Assembly: GCA_011037195.1 (NCBI GenBank)
Contig: JAAEAF010003113.1
Span: 30,850 to 94,849, forward strand
Direction: 5' to 3'
Length of the DNA stretch: 64,000 nucleotides
DNA from: Triatoma infestans
Lineage: Eukaryota > Arthropoda > Insecta > Hemiptera > Reduviidae
In this document: in pieces, positions 31,778 to 42,851 of the stretch
Layout: the number at the start of each line of letters is the position of its first letter
Position numbering within the stretch: position 1 is the first letter of the stretch
Made by a program: the position numbers and the translations under genes
Notes under the pieces: model-generated
Seen by the model: only the letters and a program-made list of their open reading frames with translations
The model's database searches: none
What the model was told of the DNA's origin: nothing

Positions 31778-31895
31778 TTCTTTTACTTTCTCTTATATCG
31801 CCGTAGACACAGAGTATCGTGATCGTGAAGTAATTTTCGAAATTCAATTTCCATCTGAAATGTACGTTTTAAGATCCCCTGAGTAGTTAGTTGCA
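31778..31895 (-). mobile_element. Dispersed repeat, 3'-end fragment
   Basis: ACTTTCTCTTATATCG, then GATCGTGAAGTAATTTTCGA and ACGTTTTAAGATCCCCTGAG, all reversed 3'-end segments of the family. Confidence 0.65.
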
Positions 31896-32259
31896 AGTAA
31901 GTCAGAATTTGCAATCGGTTAACCGATACATTGATAATTAGATAAATAGATACTAATTTATTTGTTTCAACATTAGTTTAAATAGAAATAAAGGGTCCGT
32001 TCCATAATAAAAAATAAATAGAATGCAATAAATCAAGGTGAAATAAGTCACTATATAGTTTAATGTGATATTATGTTGCTTAATGTATCTTAACAAATGC
32101 TAGAACGTACATTGTTGTAGAGAAAAACTTAAAGTTGCAGCTGCTCCAGCGCCCTTCAAAAATCAAGTTTGCTGGAATAATATTCAAACCAAATTGATAG
32201 GCCTACATGAGTGTGTAGTCAGTGCCTACATGAGTGTGCATCAGTATGCGTACTTTAAA

Positions 32260-32580
32260 AGAAAATTGCGAAAAACGTAAAAAAAAGAAAAAAAAGTACC
32301 AAACATTCTTTCAGCTGACGGATTTTAAAGCAACCGGAAGTGTTAGAAGAACGTAAACCGAACCTAACTTTGAGCTGTCTGTGATTTTTTCGTTTTTGGA
32401 TATTTTGTTAATTCCCATATTCACACATAACCACTTACAAATAAGATCCTGTGTTAAAAACAATTTCTTTATTATCAGCGGATCTCAACAAATCTAAGTG
32501 CTTCTGGTAATAAATCAATTTCGAAACTGTCATCATTAGCAAAACTTCCTCTTACAACCATTAAGCGGAAGTAAACAACA
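32260..32580 (+). mobile_element. Dispersed repeat, 3' part, decayed
   Basis: Contains TTTCGTTTTTGGATATTTTG, TTCTGGTAATAAATCAATTT and AAAACTTCCTCTTAC near 32,545. The terminal hairpin is lost. Confidence 0.6.
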
Positions 32581-32807
32581 TTCAAAGATAGACAATGAAT
32601 CCAAAATTTAAAACAGGATACAGTGAAACATTATAGCCATTTAAATTTTAATGTACCTATAAAAAGTTAGTCTTAAAACATTTGAAATTACAAAAGTATA
32701 ATGACATCTCTTAGGATAACCTCCCGCACATACAAACCATAAATGTCGAGTGAAACGAAAACAATAAGTTTGAAGTGAAATCACTGTACGAAATGGATAG
32801 ATTTACT

Positions 32808-32837
32808 CTGTCGATGGATGAAAATCCGAAACCGGTT
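32808..32837 (+). ncRNA. Hammerhead-like motif, family B
   Basis: CTGTCGA, then T, then stem GGAT / GAAA loop / ATCC, then GAAACCGGTT. The stem and the GAAA-ACCGGT part are intact. The first core block differs from CTGANGA at one essential base (A to T). Downstream CAGATGCTATCCAGCATTG matches the other two copies. Confidence 0.45.
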
Positions 32838-32904
32838 AGGAACAAAATAAATATGCATGCTACGACGGATAAAATACCAGATGCTATCCAGCATTGCGGA
32901 CCCA

Positions 32905-33464
32905 TCCTGTATAATTCAGTACAATGAAATGTTTAAAATGTATTTAAAAAAAAAAAAAGCTCTAGCCCGAGTGAAATCAGTAAACGTACAAAAGTAAACA
33001 AAAATCGATTCATCAGTAACCCGGCAACAAGTAAACTAAGAACTGCGGGGTGCACAAACAACTTGGTCTGAACATCTGGTCAAGTGAGATAACTTCACAA
33101 CCTGAAACGTACAGAGATAATATGGTGCTGACGTCTTTTACTGACTGCTAAACCCGCCAGACATTACTGTTTAGCCTGATGTCATCAGATACAAGACGGC
33201 GCAGAGGTTTGGTCATTCAGGAATATCCAGGGTGGGTAATTAATTTATTGTATTATTATATATATATTATTTATTAGATATTAATTTTTTGTATATTAAA
33301 TATTTGTAAATTTAATTAATACATCTCTTTCTCTTATATTAAATTAAGATCTTTAAATTAACCCCACTTAATGATCGATATGTAAATTCGTTATTTGTAA
33401 ATTATTTCAATGTTAGACATAAAAAAACTAAAGTACACTTGTCTACTTTTCTTTCTATGAAGTA
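32905..33464. other. No feature recognised
   Basis: AT-rich DNA with no repeat or coding match. Confidence 0.4.
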
Positions 33465-33466
33465 AA

Positions 33467-33700
33467 TCTGGTGTGAAACACTCACTCGATTTTCTCTAAG
33501 TAAGTTTTACTAAAAATATTTCGTAACCCAATAGATCGTACAACCGTACATTGTACTTCACTCAGCTCCTTCAGAAACTCCTAGAAATAAATTTCGTTGA
33601 AGTCTTTTTCTCGAAAATTGCCAAAATCAGCCCCCTCCACCCCCCAAAAAACCTATTAAACCTATTGGTCGCATTTCTGTTTAGTGGATTTTTATCTGGA
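33467..33700 (+). mobile_element. Dispersed repeat, 5' fragment
   Basis: Sharp 5' end AATCTGGTGTGAAACACTCA, CTCGATTTTCTCTAAG, followed by about 200 bp of decayed module. Confidence 0.7.
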
Positions 33701-34261
33701 ACCTAATAATCTAATTCTATAGACACATAGAATGGATAGAAAATGCTTGAAGCACGAGCTATAAATGTGTATTAGGGCATGATTCTCTATGCTATAAATT
33801 CTATGCATTGCAGACTGCGCGGATAATGCCTGTATACAATATCAAGGCTCCAGACAGTGTTAATAATCTGTTTCTGGATGATTTGCCTGAGGGAATTAGT
33901 TAGTTCTGAATATAATCACAGTTATATATAGTCGGAATCTGCCAGCTGTCCAACAGTTTTCCACAGATTTACTTGAATTTATCCCATCATGGATTAGTGA
34001 ATCCATCATGACAATGTTGACATGCACCACCCACTTGTCATGGAATGTACGCCACATGGGGGGGGGGATTCAAATGATAACCTATTTATTTTTTTTAAAT
34101 GTGTGGTCAATTATTTTTTTTTTTTAGGCTGCAAAGATGAGAGATATCGAAACCAACCTTCTTATTTCAAATTGATACACATATTTTTTTAAACAAATTT
34201 TTAAAGTAGATTTTTTTCGTCATGTAAAATGATGAAGAGAATAATCCGTTGAATATTCACT

Positions 34262-34380
34262 GAGATGATATATGAGGATAGTGAGATTCGGTCTTTAAAA
34301 ATAAAAAAAACTTCGGTCTTTAGTGACCGAATCTCACTATCCTCATCCATCATTTTAAGAACGGTCGAGAAGAATCTTCC
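34262..34380. mobile_element. Small fold-back element with 9-bp target duplication
   Basis: Arms TGAGGATAGTGAGATTCGGTC and its exact complement (34,272-34,292 and 34,326-34,346) flank a short A-rich spacer. A tail AAGAACGGTCGAGAAGAATC follows. ATATTCACT flanks the unit at 34,253-34,261 and 34,381-34,389. Arms and tail match the 52,090-52,409 element, so this is its internally deleted relative without the ribozyme-like core. Confidence 0.9.
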
Positions 34381-34790
34381 ATATTCACTTAGATATTCTA
34401 TTTTGAATGTAGAGAAATTCCTGCCTTCTGGTTGCCACCACTATTCCACATTGTTTTTGAGTGTATAGTCAAATATGGTAAAAACATGCTCTTTCTGCCC
34501 AGTTTTCATGATTTGCAATCATTACAGACTCGGAAAGGATTTCTTCGCAGGCTTCAGAAATTCTTTCTTTACATTCTTCTACAGTGGCGTTAAGTTGCTA
34601 TAAAATTTCATTTTTTTGGGTTTCTCAAAATTCAGAAGCATCAGGTCTGGGGGAGGGCCACTGAATAGGGCCGTCCGTACCCCTCTATTTACCTTGGCTA
34701 GTGCGATCTAGATAACTTCTTATTAGTTTCGCAATATGAGCTAGGCAACCATGTTGCTGAAAGTGCATTATTTACCGGCGGTGCTAGAGA
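34381..34790 (-). pseudogene. Broken DDE transposase, mariner/IS630-like C-terminal half
   Basis: The minus strand reads MHFQQHGCLAHIAKLIRSYL, then GPIQWPSPRPDASEF and ATVEECKERISEACEEIL, with in-frame stops. This is the FQQDGAP.H ... GPIEWP.RSPDL.P.DF pattern of insect mariner/IS630-type transposases. The catalytic aspartate in FQQD is histidine here, so it is dead at that residue as well as by stops. The C-terminal end was cut or abutted by the fold-back element at 34,380. Confidence 0.75.
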
Positions 34791-35082
34791 ATATGTTCAA
34801 TCACAGATATAAACCTATCTATTACTTTTATTTGAAAAAAGGTTAAAAAAAAGGCAAAAAAAACGATTTTATATAATTTTGCGAAATTTTCTGGAGTAAA
34901 ATTTCAAATTTTCTTTGGATTGGTTCAATGTTATTAGTGCGCGATTGTCCCACTAGCACGTTACAATTTAATCACTTTCTATCTGCCGGGCTTGGTATTA
35001 CCCATCACCATCACCGCTACATTTCTGTTAGTGCAAATTACTAATATTTGAATTTTAAAGAAATGTGCCATTTTCTATATAA

Positions 35083-35365
35083 TTGTATTATTAGGAGTAA
35101 GAGAAAGTCGTGCGAGTGTTTCACACCTGATTTTTTTTGTTTCTCTATTTATCTATCCCAGCTTCAATACAACTTACAACTTCAACTTGGTAAGCGAATT
35201 TGTGATAAACTGGTCTTTTTTACTTTTCGGCACCCAACAGAGCCACCTCCCTGTACCCACCTGCCCATGACCTTGACTCTATATAGGTGTATTGCAAGAA
35301 GAAATCAATTTCGAAAAAAATTGAACGGTCGCAAATACTTTCTCTTACTACGAGTAAGAGAATTT
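35083..35365. mobile_element. Dispersed repeat termini in opposite orientation around foreign sequence
   Basis: 35,083-35,135 is a reversed 5' terminus (AGGAGTAAGAGAAAGTCGTG, GTTTCACACCTGATTTTT). 35,305-35,365 is a forward 3' terminus (TCAATTTCGAAAA, TACTTTCTCTTACTACGAG). The 170 bp between them match nothing I recognise. Confidence 0.6.
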
Positions 35366-35975
35366 AATCATTTCCTTTTTCTGGGATTACTTACTCTCTT
35401 AGTAGATTTGTGTGTACAATAAATCCGAGAATTAAGTATAAATTTTATTAATTAAATGGTATCCCCCCCCACACTTCTAGGGAGTCTGAAAAACTTTTTA
35501 AACTTTTATCACTGTTTAGATTTCATATTAATTACTCTTTTTTATTTTCTATTGTTCTTCCCGAATAATCAATCATTTTTTCCAAGTTAAATATTTGTCA
35601 TCAGTAGAATGTTCGCAATGAACATCGATTATATAGAATTCTTGGGGTTTATTCAAAGCACTAAAGTTAGCTTTACAGCAGTTTATATATTGTTTATTTT
35701 TTTTTTTTTTAATGTTGACTGAATTTTAATCTTTGATGAACTAATTAAATTTTTTATCCAATTTCAAGAACTTAATTTCTTTAGAACTTAATTAAAAAAA
35801 AATACTTGAGAATTAAATTTTTGTTTCATGCTGTGTGTAACTAACCAACCAGTTAATACGTTCAGATGTAATTAGTCTGTAATTAAAGAAACGCACTTGA
35901 ATTGAATTTGAAATGTAGCTTTTTTTTCTTTTTTTTTTTTTTTTTTGTTAAAGTTCAACTTGATTAAAGCTATTA

Positions 35976-37950
35976 TTAGGAATAGCGAAGAAGTTACCGC
36001 GGCCTCCAGGCAATTTTCGTCTTGGACAACTGGCTGGGAGGTGATGGATGACTGGACGTTGTCCGATCATAGAGGTATTAGAATTACCCTCCGTCTCGAG
36101 CTGGGTGATGTGAAGGGATTTAGGAATCCGAGAAAGTACTGACTGGGAAAGATTTACCTCGGTCCTGAGAAACGATAGGTTAGGTCCGGGTAGTTCGTTG
36201 AGGGAGAGAACCTGGATCAGAGAGTGGATAGGATCTCTAGCTCGATTGTTCGCACTTATGAGAACTCTTGTCCTGAGCACAAAGTAATGCATAGGAAGGT
36301 CCCAATGGTGGACCGCACGTTTAACTGCCTTGAATAGACAGGTGAGGCGGCTAAAGAGGAAGGCTAGGGGGAGTAATGTGGAGGAGGACTGGGAACGGTT
36401 TTTTCAGGTTAAGCATGAATCAAGAGGGAGATTCGAAGAAAGAAGAGGACTCTTGGAGGACTTTCTGTGAAACCCTGGAGAGGGAACAGGAAATCAACCG
36501 GGTCTTTAGGCTCTTGGGTAAGAGTGGAGAGATGTCAATGGATAGCATGAGAAAGCCTGATGGACAGATCGCCCATAACCATGATGAGGTGTTACGGTCC
36601 ACGAGACCTTCATTGGATTTTTGAGAAGTTGATGAAGCCAAGGATTCTCTAAGCCGCAGTGGCATGGTGGACGGGTTCCTTGATCGGGAGGAATAGCAAG
36701 AACTTGCAAGGAGTGGCTATAACGGGTGCGATGAGAACGCATCGAAGGTGGCATTGGAGATGTTAACCCCTCTTCAGTATGTGGTTGTGGGTGAACCGAT
36801 GAAGGGTTATCTCAGAATGAGATGTAAGGGAGAATGGGTGAGAACCTTTTGGGAGGATCACACTAGGATCGAGGATAAGATTTGGCAAGCAAACCAATTT
36901 CTGCTCTCTGAAATTGATGAGACGAGCAAGAAATGGGGATTTGAGAGGGATTATGAGATTAGCATTGGTAGTCTGGGGGAGAACACCTTTACGAGGCTAA
37001 CGGAGGGGATAACAGCATTATTCGCTACTATTCAGACGGCTCTAGGCAGGAGGGGACTGGCCTGTCAGGAGCGGGAACGTGGTTGCAGGAGTTGGACAGG
37101 GGGAGTTCGGTGGCCTTGGATGGTAGGCCACTGTCTTTCAGTCCGAAGTTGTGGGTATTATCGAATGCTGCTGCCTTGTGGGGAAGTGGCAGGGAGAGAC
37201 TGAAGAGCTGATATTCTCTGACAGTCAGGCCACACTGAGGGCTTTGAGCAAGCCTTGTTGGATTTCCAAATTGGTGGGAGAGTGTAGGAGAAGGCTTAAG
37301 GCCTTAGCTCGGAGGGGAAAGGTGCAGCTCTATTGGGTACCCAGACATGCGGGAATAGAGGGCAACGAGAGGGCGGATCGGCTGGCTAGGGAGGGATCCT
37401 CTGTTTCTTTTTGCGGTCCCGAGCCAGCCCTTGCCGTCACTAAGAGGTTTGTGATAGTCAGATCAGATTTTTGTAGACGAGGGTATCGGAGAAATGCTGG
37501 GAGGACCGCAGGGATGCCTCCAGGCTAAAAGATTCATTAAAGGAACCAGGCAGGGGGTTTCAGATTACCTCTTGTCCTTTAGTAGGACTGAGGATCTTGG
37601 AGGGTGTAGTGACTGGACACACATGGGTGTCTAGTCATTTGCATAATATAAGGAGGACGTCTAGTTCCATATGTCAGAACTGTGATGATGGAGTCAGGGA
37701 AACGGTGTATCACTACTTATGTCAGTATTCCCGTTTCGCTGGTACTAGGTTTTGTGTATTTGGGAGAGCACCACTCCCAGGCGGAATTGCCTGGGTGAGT
37801 TGGAGTTGGATATCTTGGGATATTGCAGATTGACCGGTAGACTACCAGAGGAGATTACTTAGGGGGATGATTTAGGGGGAAACGGGAGGATAAAAGCCAT
37901 ATAGGCTTAGGTCCCAAGCCAGTAGGCAACCAGTCCAATTAATTAAAATT
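35976..37950 (+). mobile_element. LINE with 13-bp target duplication and internal loss of the RT core
   Basis: Read in order with frameshifts: the end of an endonuclease domain (WTLSDHRGIRITL, about 36,045-36,100), the endonuclease-RT linker with WERF and RRGLLEDF, a junction near 36,605-36,620, then the RT thumb (KPRIL.AAVAWW, ITGAMRT, 36,630-36,740). An RNase H follows with YSDGSRQEGTG (37,032), EVVGIIECC, FSDSQATLRAL and WVPRHAGIEGNERADRL. The last part is a CxxC...HxxC knuckle (ICQNC ... YHYLC, about 37,670-37,730). The RT palm, including any YADD box, is missing. ATTAAAGCTATTA at 35,963-35,975 and 37,951-37,963 marks the insertion. It is less AT-rich than its flanks. Confidence 0.9.
37030..37420 (+). 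pseudogene. LINE RNase H domain, one frameshift
   Basis: All four acidic positions are visible: D in YSDGS, E in AEVVGIIECC, D in FSDSQ and D in NERADRLA. A single frameshift near 37,140-37,150 splits the domain. It belongs to the LINE at 35,976-37,950. Confidence 0.85.
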
Positions 37951-38203
37951 ATTAAAGCTATTAAAATTATTAAATTTTATTTAGAGGCCAGGTAACAGAT
38001 ACTCTGTAAAAAACACACTTCAATTTATGAAAATTTAATAGTATGTTCCTTCTATTTTAATTATATTAATTATATAATATCAATAAATTTAAGCAGGCAT
38101 ATAATTAACTTTCGGAATATAAAATACCAATAAATTTTCGTTGGATGTAAACTGAATTTGCTCTGTGCAAGTCTGTGTTATCACACTGTTTGACAAACGC
38201 ATC

Positions 38204-38227
38204 CTGAAGATGGGTCCGAAACCGGTC
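38204..38227 (+). ncRNA. Hammerhead-like motif, family B, helix II collapsed
   Basis: CTGAAGA (38,204-38,210), TGGGTCC, GAAA, CCGGTC. Both core blocks are intact, but the helix between them is only two possible base pairs. Downstream AGCAGGCTATCATGGAAAAT and CGATGCTATGCAT tie it to the copies at 7,041 and 32,808. Confidence 0.45.
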
Positions 38228-38569
38228 GATGACTACAAAAAGAAGCAGGCTATCATGGAAAATGTCTCCGATGCTATGCATATACTTCATGATTTTTGGT
38301 TTATATGGACTTAGAGTTCATCTGTTTATAATATCCGCTTCTATACGTAGTAATTGTTTTTGACACATATTCAATTTACACATAGCGAGTTAAAGTTTGT
38401 TTAGAATAACCTCTAGACTGGGGCTAAGAGTAAAATGGCAGTATAAATTTCATGTTCATATTAATTTATTATATCTTATTACTTTCTCTTACAGCTGCAA
38501 CAGGAAATGTTGCGATTGTTGCGTAGTATGAAAATAATGGTCTGTTTGTGGCTGTGAATGTATACGAAA

Positions 38570-39352
38570 AAAAATCCTGTTGAAAGCAGACAACACAACT
38601 TTCTCTCACTGCAGTTTACAAAATTGTAATCGACAAGTTTTGTCATGAAATTCGTTGGTGTTTTTATGGAGACTGAAAAACCTGTTCAGTAAAAATGGAC
38701 TTCCGGTTTACTAATTTTCTTGAAACTCGGAATTTTGGCAATTTATTTATTTCTAATTAAATGTGTTTAGATGGTAGAATTGTACGATTACCTGAGATAG
38801 CACTTTAGAGGAAAACATACCCCTCCTCCACAAAAGCACCCTTACATGACTTTATCCGGAGAAATGTTTTAAATAAAAATTGTGTAGTTCACATAAATTA
38901 GTTTCAAGAAGATCATTGGAGCCGTTTCAGAGAAAATAGCTATTTAGATTATGGATTATATTTAGTTATTTAGATGACAGAATAGTGTAGTAAACTGATA
39001 TAGCACTTTTAGAAGAAAACTTCACCCCCACCCCTCCCCAAAAAGTGCCTTAAATGAATTTTTCCAGAGAAATGCTTTAAATGAAAAGAAGATCTTTGTA
39101 TGTGTAGTTGATATGCCAAGTTTGAAGAAAATTGTCGGAGCCATTTCCGAGGAAATCGCAAGAAAGTAAAAAAACTATTAAGTAAAGTGGTACTTACGGT
39201 TGAGGAATTTTGACTGCTGACCTACTGTTGGATCCCATGCTACTTTTTTGGACTTAGGGGACCTCAAAACAGATACTTCCGGTGAAAACTCAATATCGAA
39301 AATTTGGCACGATTACAATACTTCCTCTTACTAGGAGTAAGAGAAAGTAAAA
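38570..39352 (+). mobile_element. Dispersed repeat, near full-length copy with exact 3' hairpin
   Basis: 5' end decayed (CAACACAACTTTCTCTCACT). Junctions GACTTCCGGTTTAC (38,698) and TACTTACGGTTGAG (39,190). The 3' end has a perfect stem CTCTTACT / AGG / AGTAAGAG at 39,325-39,343, and GGAGTAAGAGAAAGT (39,334-39,348) is the exact inverse of the 5' subterminal repeat. Confidence 0.85.
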
Positions 39353-39359
39353 AGGAGCA

Positions 39360-40310
39360 GTAAGGGAACTGAAAGGGAAAGTACTAGCAGAACTAAATAG
39401 AAAGTAAGTGTACAAAGTGAAAGAAAACCCTGTTTCGATACCAATTAAAACAAAAATTACAGTGAATACAGTGATACCTCAGTTTTAACTTAGAGTGGAA
39501 AACTATTTCCATTACAACATATCCATTAGCATTGAAAAGTAGAAAATTCAAAATTATAACTTGTAGGTGTTGTTTCCAATATTTATTACTGTTACAACTT
39601 CATGTTTCAATGTGAAATTTCAATATATAAGAAAGATAATTGGAAGAAATGGTATAACAATATCCTTTAACAAGTGTTAACTGTGTTTAAATCAGATCCT
39701 AATTTTCTTTGTCAATGCTGTTATTTAGACTGTAGACAATATTAAACGCCTTTATAAAGTGAATATGAAAACATAATTTTCCTTTTATTTTTTTGCCTCC
39801 TTTTTCTGAATAACTTTGTTATAATGGTAACAATTTCCTCTTATTATTTTCAACGATCGATTTCTGTCACCATTATTTCAATAAGGTCGTTTTGTCCAAG
39901 TTCTACGACTGTATAAAGTGAGGAATACAAATAAAAGACATGTCTTTAGTTATTTATTCTTAGTGTGAACAACTTTTTAGAACTTTCCTTTAATAAATTA
40001 TTTAAACTTTTTCTAACAAAAGGGAAAATTGAAAAAGGAAACTTTAGCTAAACTCATTATTATACTATCTGTGACGCTGATTTTCTAAACTTTCATTCTA
40101 GTCACAGTTCAATAAAATACAATGAAACTTTGGCATTTACTTTGTATTGTTTTAATGATATTTCTTAATGTTATTTAATTTCCACTTTTGAATTCCAACA
40201 AGAAATAATACAAAAGTGCCCTCTGCCAGCCAAACTTTTAACAGTTGCTTAAATTTAAGCATAACTCATAAATTACCTCAGAAATGCTCATAAAATTCGC
40301 GTTTCAAATG
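39360..40310. other. No feature recognised
   Basis: AT-rich DNA between two dispersed-repeat copies. No coding signal. Confidence 0.4.
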
Positions 40311-40311
40311 G

Positions 40312-40920
40312 AAAAAATCTACACTCTCACACGTCTTTCTCTTACTACGATTTGCGCAGTTGAAATCTACTAATTCTCCTTCAAACAATAATGTTTAGTT
40401 GCCTTCAATTTGCATGAACAGGAGGAGACAACTAAACTTTACAAAGCGACTGGAAAGCACAACAATTCTTCCTCCAAAACATCCCGTAAATGATTTTCCT
40501 CGGGAAATATTTTCAAACAGAGGTGACAGAGTGCTCTGTACATAGTTTATTAAAATTTTAATGAGTCTCGTCGAAGAAAATCGCAGAAAATTAGAAAAAA
40601 TCAAACAGTTCAGTTGTCATTTCTGGTCGACTAATTTTATTCAAACCCTAAGTTTTTGCACCACATTAATTCTAATTAATATTATTTAGGTGATACAATC
40701 TTATAATACATTCAAATAGTACTTTAAAGGAAAGAATAATCCCAACCCTTTCCCAAAAAAAACCCTTAAATGAATTTTCCCGGAGAAATGTTTCAAATAA
40801 AAGTGGCAGGCGACATACTAAGTTCAAAGAAAATATTGATATTAATGTAAGTGGCAAAAAAACCAAACATTGTCCCGAAGTGGTATTTTAGAGGAAAGCA
40901 TTGTGATTGACTGTTGTAAG
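40312..40920 (+). mobile_element. Dispersed repeat, 5' two-thirds
   Basis: 5' end AAATCTACACTCTCACACGT, CTTTCTCTTACTACG, then two modules. It breaks at about 40,920, where a minus-oriented fragment (40,985-41,110) follows. Confidence 0.75.
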
Positions 40921-41130
40921 CGATCTTTCTGCCAACTGCTGGATCCTTCGCTGATATCATTCCTTGAGTTTGGAATCAAAAAACTCCCACACTCGAAAAC
41001 GGTTACAACGATTTTCTTTAAACATGGAATGCTTGCTGTCTAGATAGAAACGTATCACTTTTAATTGAAATATTTTTCTGGATAAAACTGATTTTGGAGG
41101 GGGATTGGAGGGGTGGTCGGTTAATATAAT

Positions 41131-41230
41131 ATCGTGTTTGTAAACACCAGACGTATGTGGATGTGTTTTAAAGTCTATTGAACTTCTTTAGTTAGATAAA
41201 ACGGCCTCTTTTTTTACACCCCATTATTTC
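41131..41230 (+). repeat. Second copy of the GTTTGTAAACACCAG repeat
   Basis: Matches 14,893-15,000 (ATATCG-GTTTGTAAACACCAG, TATGTGGATG, TTAGTTAGATAAAACGGCCT, CTTTTTTT). Both copies directly follow a dispersed-repeat fragment. Confidence 0.75.
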
Positions 41231-41909
41231 GGAGAAAACAAACTGAATAATTTGCATAAAACCAGTAAGAATAAACATTTAATTTCGAATAAATCTGGAA
41301 GTAAATAGAATGCCAGAAGTAAACAGAATGGTACAAAAAAATAATAAATGTACAATTAAGGGAGCAAAATTATGAATTTGGATAGCAGCCATGTTTTTAA
41401 TTGATTTTAGGCGTAATTGAATCATTCAAGCATGCTGAAGTCAGGGTGTATCTTCGTTCACTTTGTAGAAGATCATTGCCTTTCTACAATTAGCTACGGC
41501 ACTAATTATGTCACTTTTCATTGCAGACAGTATTCAATTACAGTAAATCTAAAGCTAATTTGAGAGAAAGTAAAGTGATTCAATTATAAACTACCATTCA
41601 ACAAGTAGCGCATAAAACAAAAATCTGGGGTGAAACACTCACACGACCATCTTTTACTCCATATTACACAATTATAAAATTGAAAAATTGTCTTCAAACT
41701 TTGAATTCTTATTGGGTGTTGGGTGGCTTTAATCTATCATCAATGGGCAGAAAATAAACTTAATACAATGACACTTTTTTTTAAGAAAAGCAAAACCTTC
41801 CCCAACCACCCTTCCCAAATAAATGTTCTTTAAAACGCCATTCTGGTCGACCGATTTTCTAAAAACTCAGAATTTTGGCAATTATTTAATTCTAATTACT
41901 ACTATATAG

Positions 41910-42147
41910 CTCCTCACGCGTTGGTCTAGTGGCTAGCGCCCTCGAGTTTCATGCGAGAATTCAGGATTCGATTCCCGTGAGGGCAAAGTCAGTGTTGACC
42001 CAGCATCGTGAGAAAAAATGGGAAGCTACAGTTCGTAGCGCCTTAGGTAGCGAAGGTCAGAACTAAACAGCAGGGAACTGCGGCTTGCTTACCACATGTC
42101 CTCCAAGCCATGGTCCTTTGTGGACTGTAGCGCCAGGGTTTTTTTTT
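41910..42147 (+). mobile_element. tRNA-derived SINE, family 2
   Basis: Head with box A TGGTCTAGTGG and box B GATTCGATTCC, then GTGAGGGCAAAGTC, which pairs with CTCACGCG at the start as a tRNA acceptor arm would. The body differs from family 1. It ends GTAGCGCCAGGG and a T run. No clear target duplication beyond AG or TAG is visible. The head is too diverged and lacks a proper anticodon arm, so it is not a tRNA gene. Confidence 0.8.
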
Positions 42148-42454
42148 AGACGATATAATCGTATAATTAACTAAAATATCGCTTTAGGAAAACATAACAC
42201 CACCATTCCCCCAATTCACCCTCCTTAATTGAATTTTCCCGGAGAAATGTTTCAAATAAAAGTTGTAGCTCTTTATATGGATAGTTATATGCTAAGTTGG
42301 AGCCGTCTTTGAGGAAATCGTAGAAAACTGAAAAATCCAGTCAGTAAAGTGATGCTTCTGGTTGGGGAATTTTGACAGTCTACTTGCTGGCGGATCCCAT
42401 GGTGATACACAAACGGGATGAAAAGTGTGAACGTTCTGCAATTTTTCCTTTCTG

Positions 42455-42715
42455 AGCTATGCTGTTCAAATAGATACATACACACACACAAAAACGTGAG
42501 CTATGCTGTTCAAGTAGATACACACACACACACACAAACATGAGCTATGCTGTTCAGGTAGATAGATACATACATACAAACACCCACCCATCCACACACA
42601 CACACACACACAACACACACAACACACACACACACACAAACATGAGCTATGCTGTTCAGGTAGATAGATACATACATACAAACACCTACCCATCCACACA
42701 CACACACATGGAGAT
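42455..42715. repeat. Minisatellite: GAGCTATGCTGTTCA unit with CA tracts, four copies
   Basis: TGAGCTATGCTGTTCA recurs at about 42,455, 42,498, 42,541 and 42,643, each followed by AGTAGATA and a CATACA/CACACA tract. The last two units are nearly identical and about 102 bp apart. Open frames here are only repeat translations. Confidence 0.92.
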
Positions 42716-42851
42716 TATTTTTCAAAAACTATTTCTTCGCGCTCTGGAGATCTCGAAACGGATATTTCCGATGAAAACCGGATACAATTTGACCGGCTCG
42801 CAATAATTGCTCTCACCAGCAGTAACAGGAAGTAATAATAAAAAAAAAAAT

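Larger units (their letters stand above)
41615..42838 (+). mobile_element. Dispersed repeat copy carrying a SINE and an expanded minisatellite
   Basis: 5' end AAATCTGGGGTGAAACACTC, ACACGACC. Interrupted by a SINE at 41,910-42,147. 3' end TTTCCGATGAAAACCGG, CAATAATTGCTCTCACCAGC. The CATACACACA stretch near the 3' end has expanded (42,455-42,715). Confidence 0.8.

Noticed and set aside
36748..37833. Open frames that might be a host RNase H gene
   Set aside because: They lie between LINE domains and inside a 13-bp target duplication, so they belong to the mobile element.
41910..41985. A possible tRNA gene
   Set aside because: The anticodon arm is not formed, and a SINE-like body follows.
42466..42806. 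Open frames of 70-90 codons rich in Cys-Val or Thr-His
   Set aside because: They are translations of CA/GT repeats in a minisatellite and not proteins.
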